The position numbers and the translations under genes are program-made. The notes under the pieces are model-generated. The model saw only the letters and a list, made by a program, of their open reading frames with translations, was not told where the DNA came from and made no database searches. Below are positions 55,604 through 64,000 of a DNA stretch of 64,000 nucleotides, one piece after another (position 1 is the first letter of the stretch; every line of letters begins with the position of its first letter). The DNA is from Periplaneta americana (lineage: Eukaryota > Arthropoda > Insecta > Blattodea > Blattidae). The stretch is taken from NCBI RefSeq assembly GCF_040183065.1, contig NC_091125.1, positions 118,654,121 to 118,718,120 on the forward strand, written 5' to 3'.

Positions 55604-58600
55604 TATTAACAATGAATTTGATACTTCGTAAGTGTATAAAGTATATCATATAAAGGAAGTTTCCACCCGGTACTCGTTACATAAGCTGTTAAGTCAGTCA
55701 TTGTTGTATAATCATGAAAGATGTATATTTTCCCTGGACCAAAAATATATTACAAATTGACTAGAATCACATCTAGTAACAAACTATTAAAATTCTTTTC
55801 AGAAAGGAGCCACTGTGTAAACGTAAAAACGACCTATGTAACGGGTACCGGGTACTAGGAAACTACCCATATAAATAACCGGGAAAATTGTAATTGCTAT
55901 TAACGTTATACAGACCTATTACATCCAAATTCTTGATCGGGAAAACAGTGGCTCTTCCTTGGATTCTACCAAATGTTGTAGCTGGCACAGTTACCTATAA
56001 TATTTTTCAGAATGACTATGGTTGTTTCACTAAAATGTGCAGGCCTACTCGTGTGTCCATGAAAGAGAAAAAAAAAGTAAGGGGAAATCTGAAAGACTGG
56101 TGCAGCTAAGCTCTTTACGAGGTGTCGAATGCACATATTATAGGGAGTGGGCGACGGGAATCAGCCTCTACGTCGTTCTTTAAGATTACAGTTTTCTTTA
56201 TACATTTAGGCGTAATATATTAAATTTTAATGCTTAAAGCTTCGCTTACCTCCAAAATATCAGATGAACTACGAGGCGCATCCAGAAAGTAAGTCTCCCG
56301 ATTTTTTCCCCTTGAAAGTAAACGTAATTAGCCGTGTCAATTGCGCATGCGTAACAGATCTATGACGTTTCAATCATATGCCAGCCGGACAGGTCCCGCC
56401 TGGTGCCAGTAGCGTGGCAGCAGTGGTCCGAAATGGAAGCTCTTATTCCTTCTCCCGCCGCCTGCGAGGTTCGGTCGGTGATAAAGTTCTTTAATGCACA
56501 AAGCATTGCGCCAATTGAAACTCATCGGCAGCTCTGTCAGGTCTATGGGCCGAACATCATGAGTAAGCAGATGGTGCGTCGCTGGTGTAGGCAGTTTTCC
56601 GAAGGTCGCCAAAGTGTCCATGATGAAGAGCGCAGTGGGCGACCGTCCCTCATCAATGATAATCGTGTTGAGCTGGTGCTGCAGTGCATCATGGAGAACC
56701 GTCGCTTCACGATTACGGAGCTGAGCAGCCATTTTCCGCAGATATCGCGATCCTTGTTGCATGAGATTGTCACTAAGCACCTGCTGTTCAAAAAAGTGTA
56801 TGCCAGGTGAGTGCCGAAAAACCTGACACCCGAACACAAAATGCAACGTTTAGGAGCAGCACTGACATTTCTGCAACGGTATGACGATGACGGCGACGAG
56901 TTCCTCGACAGGATCGTCACGGGCTATGAGACTTGGATTTCGCACTTCACCCCGGAAACCAAGCAGCAGTCAATGCATTGGTAGCATAGTGGATCTCCGG
57001 TCAGGACGAAATTTAAACAGACACTGTCGGAACGGAAAGTGATGTGCACTGTGTTCTGGGACAGGAAGGGCATTCTGCTCATTGACTTCCTTCCAAGAGG
57101 TGAAACAGTGAACGCTGACCGTTACTGTGAAACACTGCGAAAATTGCGACGTGCCATTCAAAACAAGAGGCTTACTGCAGGTGTTGCACTCCTCCATGAC
57201 AATGCTCGTCCACATACAGCACGGCGCACAGCAGCTGTTTTGACGGAATTTGGCTGGGAGGTGTTTGATCATCCACCCTACAGTTCTGATCTTGCTCCCA
57301 GCGATTTTCACGTGTTCTTGCACCTCAAGAAATTCCTATCCTCCGGTGAGCATTTTGGCAATGACGAAGAGCTGAAGATGTCTGTCACATGCTGGTTCCA
57401 TTCACAGGCGGCAGAGTTCTACGACAGAGGGATACAAAAGTTGATCCCACGATATGACAAATGTCTCAATTCTGATGGTGGCTATGTTGAAAAATAGCTG
57501 AAACATTGCTGTACCTGTTGCCAATAAATGTTTTCCTGAAAGTGTGTGTTCTTTTTTTAAAAAAATAGGGAAATTTACTTTCTGGATGCGCCTCGTAGAA
57601 CTTAAAAAAACTGAGCTGATGTGTTAAGGTATTCAAAGTTCAGTTTTAGATTGCGTAAGTTATATCGTGTAACGCATAGGCCCTCAAGTAGTATAATGAA
57701 TAATCAAAAACAACTTTGTTGAATAGCATCAGTTCTTTTAAATTCTAGTAAGCTCGAAAACATTAAATTAAGTTACCTTATTCTCTTTAGAACCCTACTG
57801 ATGACTTCGTAACCCTAGGTTCATATATAAAGGGGGCTAAACTAATACAGAATTAGTTCCTCATACTCTGCTTATACATCTTCAAGTGTTTAGAGCTCTC
57901 TTCTCAGTCATACAAACATAATTTTGGTGACATTACGAAAGTTTCACGCTAGTGTACACCAACGATATGCCTTGCACATACGAATCCTTGACAAGTTAGG
58001 GCTAAACTAGCGCTGAGGTAGTTCTCGTTTCAAGTTAGGTTAGTTTAGGATTTTGTTGTGTTTTACATATATGAATCTGTGACAGGTACGGTTAGGCTTT
58101 TGTTTTGCCTTGCATATACACTGGGCAAAGGCTGGTGAGTTTTTGTTTTGTGTCAGTACTGGCCTGTAATAAGGTAATGTAATGGCGGATTTTCACTTCC
58201 GAGATACCAGAACTAATTGTGTGCTAGTGTCACATATAAAAACATATTTTAGTTATGTCTAGTTTTTTTTTGGGATTTGTTTCGAATAATTGAATCTTAT
58301 ATGTTTTGTTAGGATCCCCAGTGAGTGATACTGAACTGCGAGATAGCGAGGAGAGTGATATACTCCCATCAGAGCTGAAACACATGTAAGTTTGTTACAC
58401 ATTTATTATAAAGTTCTTATTTTTGTAATTTTCATTCAGTGAACCAGAAATTTTTAAAGCTCTTTTCATTTATTACTCTGTATGGTCACCATCCTGTAGC
58501 ATTACAATACTTCTTGTCACTTGGATATGAAACAGCAAGTTTTGATGGTGAAATCATTGCAATAAGTGAAATCTCAGGAATCTTCTATGCCACATCAATA

Positions 58601-61600
58601 AATTTAGGAATGCAGTTATATTGTCAGACTCCAAAGCAGCTATTCTATCACTCGTCTCTAAACACACACCTTCATCTCAAACAGCAGAAATAACTAAAAT
58701 GCTCTCTCAATTAATATCACTCAATAAAAGAATTGTATTCCAATGGATACCATCCCATTGTGGAATCCTGGGAAACGAGAATGCGGATGCTTTAGCAAAG
58801 AAGGGCAGCACTGCTACTTACAGACCTGTTACTAAATCTACATATTACTCTGTGAAGAGATTTATTAAATCTACATACTTAGACTTCAACAAACAAAATT
58901 TGATAACACAATCCCAAGGGAAAAAATGGAACTCTCTGCATCAAAATCCACAGTTAATTCCCGATTTACCACGAAAATCGTCTGTAGCTGCATTTAGATT
59001 GGCAACAGGCCATGATTGTTTGGCTAAACACCTGCATAGAATTGGAATATATCAGTCCCCTAACTGCCCATTGTGCAACTCAAACCAAGAAATGGATTCG
59101 AAACACCTCAAAATCTGCGCTTCATTGGCTGGTCATGATAATATCTTTGAAAAATATTGGAGTGCAAGAGGTCAAATGACTTTGTCAAACGCCTGGCATT
59201 AGAAAACAACAACAATAACAACACTACTTCTTGTATAAAATGTTTAATAAATAACCAGATTTACTTCAATGGTCATTTTCTCGAAAACAGGTTTTTGTCA
59301 GTTGGTCTCTTATTGCGTAACTCGGTGCAATTGTAATATGTTGTTGTTGTTTGTTGTTTTCTAATGCCAGGCGTTTGACAATAAAGTCATTTGACCTCTT
59401 GCACTCCAATATTTTTCAAAGATATTATCATGGCCAGCCACTGAAGAACAGATTTTGAGGTGTTCCGAATCCATTTCTTGGCAATTGTAATATAAAATGT
59501 AGGATATATTGCACAAAGAAATAATACATTTGTACTAATTCAGAAATTACTCTCTTTGTTTTAGAACTGAGGTATATGGAGCACTGATAGAGACTGTCGA
59601 GAAGGAAGAGCCCTTTATAAATGGTGGTGATTTTAAAGAAGATGGTATTTTAAATGTTCAATTGTTACAAGATGAACAACAGATTGCAGTTGCGGTGAGA
59701 GATTAATTGTTGTGTTCTTCACTTCATTATTGTAAGGAGTAAACAGAAAACATAGTCCTGCTGAAAAAATCATTTTCTTTATTGTTGCTACCTGATGATG
59801 CATCTGTGGTGTTACTCTTAAAATCTGTGTTGAGGATTAACGTTCTTTAGGTTTAGAAATTCTGATCAATATATGCGGCAAAATTATAAACTGAGAAATG
59901 ATTGATGTGGGATTTATTTTCGTGGCTTAAAAACATATTCTGGAATCTTAGAAATTGAATTATGGATCTGGGAAAATGATACTTCTGGGAACAATAGTTC
60001 AAGATTTCAATGCACTTAATATAGTGATTATTTTAATTGCTTTATATTGTATGAAAAGAAAGTGTGTCTCATGTTGTAAAGAAGAGATTTAGCCAGTCAG
60101 TAGACTGATAGTCTATCAGGAGAACATTAATCTGTTCTGTTGTCCAGCTATAAGAGTCACTCAGATAACAGTTTCTCATCAAAGGAATGGGAGTCAGTCA
60201 CTGGCAGCTGCTGTGTGATTTGTGGTGGACACTGTGTTGTTGGTTTTATTTTACAATTAGCTCTGTACTATCTCATCTGTTCCCCTTCCTCAGACATGGA
60301 AACGGTTTCATGTTTTTTCTGTATTTTTCCTTTGTTCAGAATTTTGAGTTGGTTCATTGACGAAGTTGGTTACGTAAGTAGAATTAGTGAATTTATTTAG
60401 CAAGTCATTTTGGTACAGGGCAGAATGTGAATATGGCAGAAACTTACCCCAGTGATTAGAATAGGTATTATAGTGTTATTTATTTCGTATAATGTGGAAT
60501 CTGCCCAATGCGGAAATGGAAAGTAATATTTATCAAAAACTACTTATATAATATACTGTAGATTATTAATACAATTCATTTAAGATTAAAGTAGTTTTCT
60601 ACATTGCGAAAACTTGGCCAATCCGGAAAGGATTTTCAGTTCCTTTGATTCAACTTTGGACAAGTTTTAATCTATTTATTTTTTCAAAGTTAAAGGTTGG
60701 TTTCCCCCACCTCCCTCGTTTAGTTCTTCGAGTACAATTTCTATGGTATACTTCTACTGTTATATTTTATTAACCATTCTGTTAATATGTTTACAATCGA
60801 GAATTTAAATTTCTTAAAGGAAAGCCTATAGATGTACAAGGGATGTGACAAAAACAATATAAAGACAGAAAATAGGAAAGACGCCTATGATTATTCTTTT
60901 GAATTTTCTGGGGGACTCTGTGAAGTGGAGTGTGAAGGAATATATGTATAATGGAGAGACAGTTCATAATATATGGGGCGAAATTGAACATAAAACACCA
61001 GTGATGTCTCTTCTTTTTGACTTACTACACAAACTAACACAGACCTAACATAAATATCTCTCATTGTCAGAGTCCATTCTTACCATTGCATAAGCCTTTG
61101 GCAAATGGAAATTTAGCACAACAAATCTCAGAAACTGTAAACATAAATAGAGGTGAACAAGTTTCTGCAGCTTGTTCATAAGTGGAAACATACAGTCAAT
61201 TCTGTGACTCCAAAGTAAAATGTGATATGTCATTTCTTGCAGTTTTTCAGGAGCTGAGCATTTAAAGTTTGAAGACTGTGAAAATCGTAGGAATTATGTT
61301 TCATAACAACGGGTTAGAGAGAAAAATAATAGACATATGCAGGTCATCTTCTGTCACAGTAAAGATACCTTAAGAATGCACAACATATCGCAAAATCTCA
61401 TTTTCGCCAAAAATTGGCATATCACCTTTTGCCTTGGAACCACAGAATTACAGGCAGTAGGTGCTTTTGCCTGTTAATTGTAAGCTGTGCTCAGGTATGG
61501 GCTTGATTCCCACTTGAACAGACTGTCTGGTTGGATTTTTTTCCGTTTTCCAAATTGTAAGGCAAATGTCAGGTAATTCCATGGCGAATACTTTGCCACA

Positions 61601-61812
61601 TTTCACCTGATCATCTTGCTCTCACTAATTTAATTGATGCTAAATAACGTAGCAGTTTATAAAACTTCGTTATATCATAGACTAAAAAAAAGGGATTTCC
61701 TTTCCAGGTGCAGCCATCACCTCAGTGGGCAATGCCATCAAAAGAAGAATACGCAGGTCCATACAAATTCCGTTTTCATATAAATACAGATGAATCAGAA
61801 GGTGACTGGATG
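55278..61812 (+). CDS. p53: p53-family transcription factor, amino-terminal exons (3' part outside window)
   Basis: Exon 58313-58385 encodes an acidic stretch (SPVSDTELRDSEESDILPSE), exon 59565-59694 more acidic sequence (EVYGALIETVEKEEPF), and exon 61708-61812 encodes WAMPSKEEYAGPYKFRFHI. The last matches the start of the p53 DNA-binding domain (pattern PS..Y.GPY.F) in insect and vertebrate members. Phases agree across all exons. A start is supplied by ATGTCAG at 55278-55284 followed by GTTTGT, which joins in phase to 58313 (MSGSPVSD...); a second equivalent ATGTCAG lies at 55472-55478. With either start the visible part is 105 residues: an acidic, transactivation-like leader of about 70 residues, then the first domain exon. 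The zinc-binding, core and tetramerisation exons must lie beyond the right edge. Introns carry a mariner (intron 1), LINE tails (intron 2) and a MITE plus SINE (intron 3). The family call from the domain exon is good; exon 1 is inference. Confidence 0.75.
56272..57595 (+). mobile_element. Nearly whole mariner transposon
   Basis: 1324 bases flanked by TA on both sides (56270-56271 and 57596-57597), with inverted ends of about 25 bases starting CGAGGCGCATCCAGAAAGTA. One frame from ATG 56433 to the stop near 57495 covers about 354 codons, the usual mariner length, with only two in-frame stops: TGA 56808-56810 and TAG 56982-56984. The N-terminal helix-turn-helix region (QMVRRWCRQFSEGR), HDNARPHTA and YSSDLAPSDFH are present with 34 residues between the second and third Asp (DD34D). 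The first catalytic Asp block reads VTGYETW at 56916-56936, where VTGDETW is usual (TAT for GAT at 56925). Inactive; a fairly young copy in p53 intron 1. Confidence 0.95.
57598..58312. other. Rest of p53 intron 1
   Basis: AT-rich, with TTAGGTTAG-like repeats and a TATATAAAGGGGG stretch near 57822 that could be chance. A short ATG frame near 58181 does not splice in phase to the next exon. Confidence 0.45.
58487..59215 (+). mobile_element. LINE 3' end with RNase H domain, copy 1
   Basis: 58621-59202 encodes the RNase H half of an I-group type LINE: SDSKAAILSLVSKHTP, IVFQWIPSHCGILGNENADA (His and last Asp of the active site), LIPDLPRKSSVAAFRLATGH and a Cys-rich end CPLCNSNQEMDSKHLKIC. Upstream, SFDGEIIAISE (active-site Glu) is in another frame. 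The stop follows SNAWH. It begins about 100 bases after p53 exon 2, in intron 2. Confidence 0.85.
59341..59484 (-). mobile_element. LINE 3' tail, inverted copy
   Basis: The last 130 bases of the LINE at 58487-59215 recur here in reverse (TAATGCCAGGCGTTTGACAA to AATCCATTTCTTGGC). Together they form a hairpin-capable pair between p53 exons 2 and 3. Confidence 0.85.
59695..61197. other. p53 intron 3, first part, no recognised feature
   Basis: AT-rich, with no supportable exon or element. Confidence 0.5.
61198..61449. mobile_element. MITE with AATTCTGTGG-type inverted termini, copy 2
   Basis: Starts AATTCTGTGACTCC and ends GGAACCACAGAATT. The interior matches 5894-6123 in reverse orientation (for example the TTGGCATATCACCTTTTGCC end). 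Directly followed by a SINE. Confidence 0.7.
61450..61660 (+). mobile_element. tRNA-derived SINE (family A)
   Basis: Degraded tRNA-like head to about 61525 (GGGCTTGATTCCC), then GACTGTCTGGTTGG and the AGGCAAATGTCAGGTAATTC block of the family, ending near GCTAAATAACGTAG. Ends 47 bases before the p53 exon at 61708. Confidence 0.72.
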
Positions 61813-62236
61813 GTAAGTATTAAAATTTAATACTTATCATTCTATTTAATAATAGAATATTTATGGAAGTGACTGATATTTTGGGCATATATACATTTAG
61901 TGTTTGATGAAAATAATATTTTGTTTTCTTGCCTCTGGACTCAAACTGAGGGTGATGAATTTTTATATGGAAAGAATACTAACAAGAGAACATTCCCACT
62001 TGGGGGTCGTGTTCTCGAGAAATGTGTCTGATTACAGTAATCCTTGTATGATAAAGAACTCATATGTAGAATATCAGCTACAAATGGCCAATACAAGTCA
62101 TACAGAAGGGTAGTAACTCGTGGTGCCAATCTTCAGCAGCTGTCCAGTTTTTCATATAAATAGAAGGTAACACAGAAGATTTCTCAATCTAAAAAATATG
62201 TTGTTGACCAAATAATAATTTTTTTTTTAAGGAATG

Positions 62237-62960
62237 AAATAGATGATGATTGCGAGTCTCTGTACACCCTTGATTGTAACGATGGGGAACTAGTGGCGTC
62301 AGCTGAAGAAGATGGAGTGACAGTAAAGGAAATGTGTACAGAGATTCAAACAATTGTGACTATATGGGAGAACCTGGTACATGCAATTTGGAAGCACTGT
62401 TCCTGTCGCCAGAAAAGAGAAGAAAGGGAGAGTCCATTCTCTCAGAAAAGTGGAACAAATAATAAATTACATGAAGAAGCATCCAACCCATAGCAAGAAA
62501 ACAAGATAATTCCGTATATCTTACAAGCAGTATGAACGGGCAGTTCATAAAAATATTTACATAATGTCAAGAGAAGATGTTTCCAAGCGATTAGGTACTT
62601 TGGTATTTGCTAGATTCACAGATGCTCATAACAGAGAATGTACACAGTACCGGTAGTAATTTGCAGTGATTTGCTTCTCAAATTTCGTGAGATATTGGGT
62701 TCACTAATTTCAAAGCAAGCAGCAGTTGGCTTTTGAACTTCACAAGAAAGTATCGGAAATGAATTTCAAATTGCGTCAAAAGCAAAGGAATTCATTGCAG
62801 AAGTTAAAGAAATTATTCCGTCATATGAAAAGCAATTTATAATTAATGGATATCAGTCTGAAATTCAATATGAAATGTCTTATTGGCCAACTTTTGGAAG
62901 TGTTGGTGTAAAATCTGTCACGAGCAAGTAGTATTTATAATATTCACACACTTACATGTA
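62237..62960 (+). mobile_element. Probable pogo/Tigger-like DNA transposon remnant
   Basis: 62790-62930 translates as AKEFIAEVKEIIPSYEKQFI then NGYQSEIQYEM, close to the block before and around the first catalytic Asp of pogo/CENP-B-type transposases (N.DQSGFQ.E). The upstream open frame (EDGVTVKEMCTEIQTI..., SREDVSKRLGTLVFARFTDAHNREC) may be its N-terminal part, which I do not recognise with certainty. Broken; ends unknown. Confidence 0.45.
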
Positions 62961-62984
62961 GAAACAATATTAGGTACCATACCT

Positions 62985-63772
62985 TCCACAAAACTGGCTT
63001 CATTTATACACAGACGGATCCTTGATCTTCAGGGAACCAGGTGCAGGTGTTACGTGCTCTCTCCTCACTTTATAGATCTCTTGGATATGGAACAAAAGTT
63101 TTGATGGAGAAATCATTGCAATAAGTGAAATTTCAGGAATCTTCTATGCCACATCAATAAATTAAACAATGCAGTTATATCGTCAGACTACAAAGCAGCT
63201 ATTCTATCAATAGTCTCGAGACACCTTCATCTCAAACAGCAGAAATAACTAAAATGCTCTCTCAATAACACTCAATAAAAGAATTGTATTCCAATGGATA
63301 CCATCCCATTGTGGAATCCTGGGAACGAGAATGCGGATGCTTTAGCAAAGAAGGGCAGCACTGCTACTTACAGACCTGTTACTAAATCTACGTATTACTC
63401 TGTGGAAAGATTTATTAAATCTACATACTTAGACTTCAACAAACAAAATTTGATAACACAATCCCAAGGGAAAAAATGGAATTCTCTACATCATAATCCA
63501 CAGTTAATTCCCGATTTACCAAGAAAATAGTCTGTAGCTGCATTTAGATTGGCAACAGACCATGACTGTTTGGCTAAGCACCTGCATAGAATTGGAATAT
63601 ATCAGTCCCCTAACTGCCCATTGTGCAACTCAAATCAAGAAATGGATTCGGAACACCTCAAAATCTGTGCTTTATTGGCTGACCATGACAATATCTTTGA
63701 AAAATACTGGAGTTCAAGAGGTTAAATGACTTTATTGTCAAACGCCTGGCATTATAAAACAACAACTTTTCA
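62985..63772 (+). mobile_element. LINE 3' end with RNase H domain, copy 2
   Basis: A second insertion of the family at 58487, about 95 percent alike by eye. It reaches further 5': WLHLYTDGSLI (first active-site Asp in TDGS) is visible near 62995-63030, then GEIIAISE, IPSHCGILG-like and NENADALAKKG, and the same Cys-rich end. Several frame breaks and a stop in place of the KSS codon near 63529. Followed by (AAT)n. Confidence 0.85.
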
Positions 63773-63773
63773 A

Positions 63774-63775
<2 letters not shown>

Positions 63776-63822
<47 letters not shown>
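63776..63822. repeat. (AAT)n microsatellite
   Basis: About fifteen AAT triplets directly after the LINE end, likely grown from its tail. Confidence 0.95.
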
Positions 63823-63823
<1 letters not shown>

Positions 63824-64000
63824 GTTTATTTAACCTGCTGGAGTTAAAGTCATACAGCCTTCTCTAACACTCATTACCTGTAAAACTATGTGCTAAATTG
63901 AAATGGTTTATACAAGCATAATTTATTTTTGTGTGAGGAGTGATATTAAAAAATAAAAACTATAGGCTTCCATTTAAAATATAGATTGGCCTTTAAATGA

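Noticed and set aside
56370-56920. Two minus-strand frames of 125-158 codons
   Set aside because: Antisense to the mariner transposase, which has the right motifs, length and inverted ends on the + strand.
57815-57835. TATATAAAGGGGG as a TATA box for the p53 gene
   Set aside because: AT-rich background makes this likely by chance, and the acceptor at 58311-58312 shows the next exon is internal.
58181-58260. ATGGCGGATTTTCAC as an alternative p53 start exon
   Set aside because: Frame runs to a stop without a usable donor in phase with 58313.
1-64000. CRISPR arrays, operons, bacterial promoters or rRNA genes
   Set aside because: Introns, SINEs and LINEs show a eukaryotic genome; no direct-repeat/spacer array or rRNA sequence was seen.

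Overview
This window is eukaryotic genomic DNA, almost certainly from an insect. It is AT-rich, its genes are split by long GT-AG introns, and it is dense in tRNA-derived SINEs, non-LTR retrotransposons and small inverted-repeat elements. The repeat families and the p53 and MFSD6 protein sequences look hemimetabolous. A cockroach-like genome is my best guess, but it rests on memory of repeat families, not on a search.

Three host genes lie head to tail on the + strand. (1) 712-20292 is the 3' part of an MFSD6-like major facilitator gene; seven exons are visible and the 5' end lies off the left edge. (2) 32199-49734 is a complete second MFSD6-like gene with ten coding exons encoding 584 residues. 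It is clearly a tandem duplicate: four consecutive internal exons have identical lengths and phases (188, 137, 122 and 243 bases). (3) From about 55278 to past the right edge is the amino-terminal part of a p53-family gene: an acidic leader over three short exons, then the first DNA-binding-domain exon at 61708-61812. The rest lies beyond the window.

Nearly everything else is transposon-derived. Introns of gene 1 hold a degenerate LINE interrupted by a SINE with a 12-base target-site duplication, a degraded DDE transposon, a second degenerate LINE and a palindromic element carrying two tRNA-like cloverleafs. The interval between genes 1 and 2 holds a hAT-type MITE with a perfect 8-base duplication, a TA-flanked MITE built of tandem subunits, another tRNA-bearing foldback, and an R2-like LINE 3' end with a restriction-like endonuclease. 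Introns of gene 2 hold a Penelope-like GIY-YIG fragment between 43-base inverted repeats, a third tRNA-bearing foldback, several SINEs, a possible LTR fossil and a Jockey-like LINE tail. The 50-55 kb interval holds SINEs and nested foldback elements. Introns of the p53 gene hold a nearly whole mariner, two RNase H-bearing LINE tails, a pogo-like remnant and a MITE also present in gene 1.

The most unusual signals are the tRNA-bearing foldbacks, in which tRNA-like units face outward and most are followed at once by a T-run resembling a pol III terminator, and the tandemly duplicated candidate first coding exon of the p53 gene.
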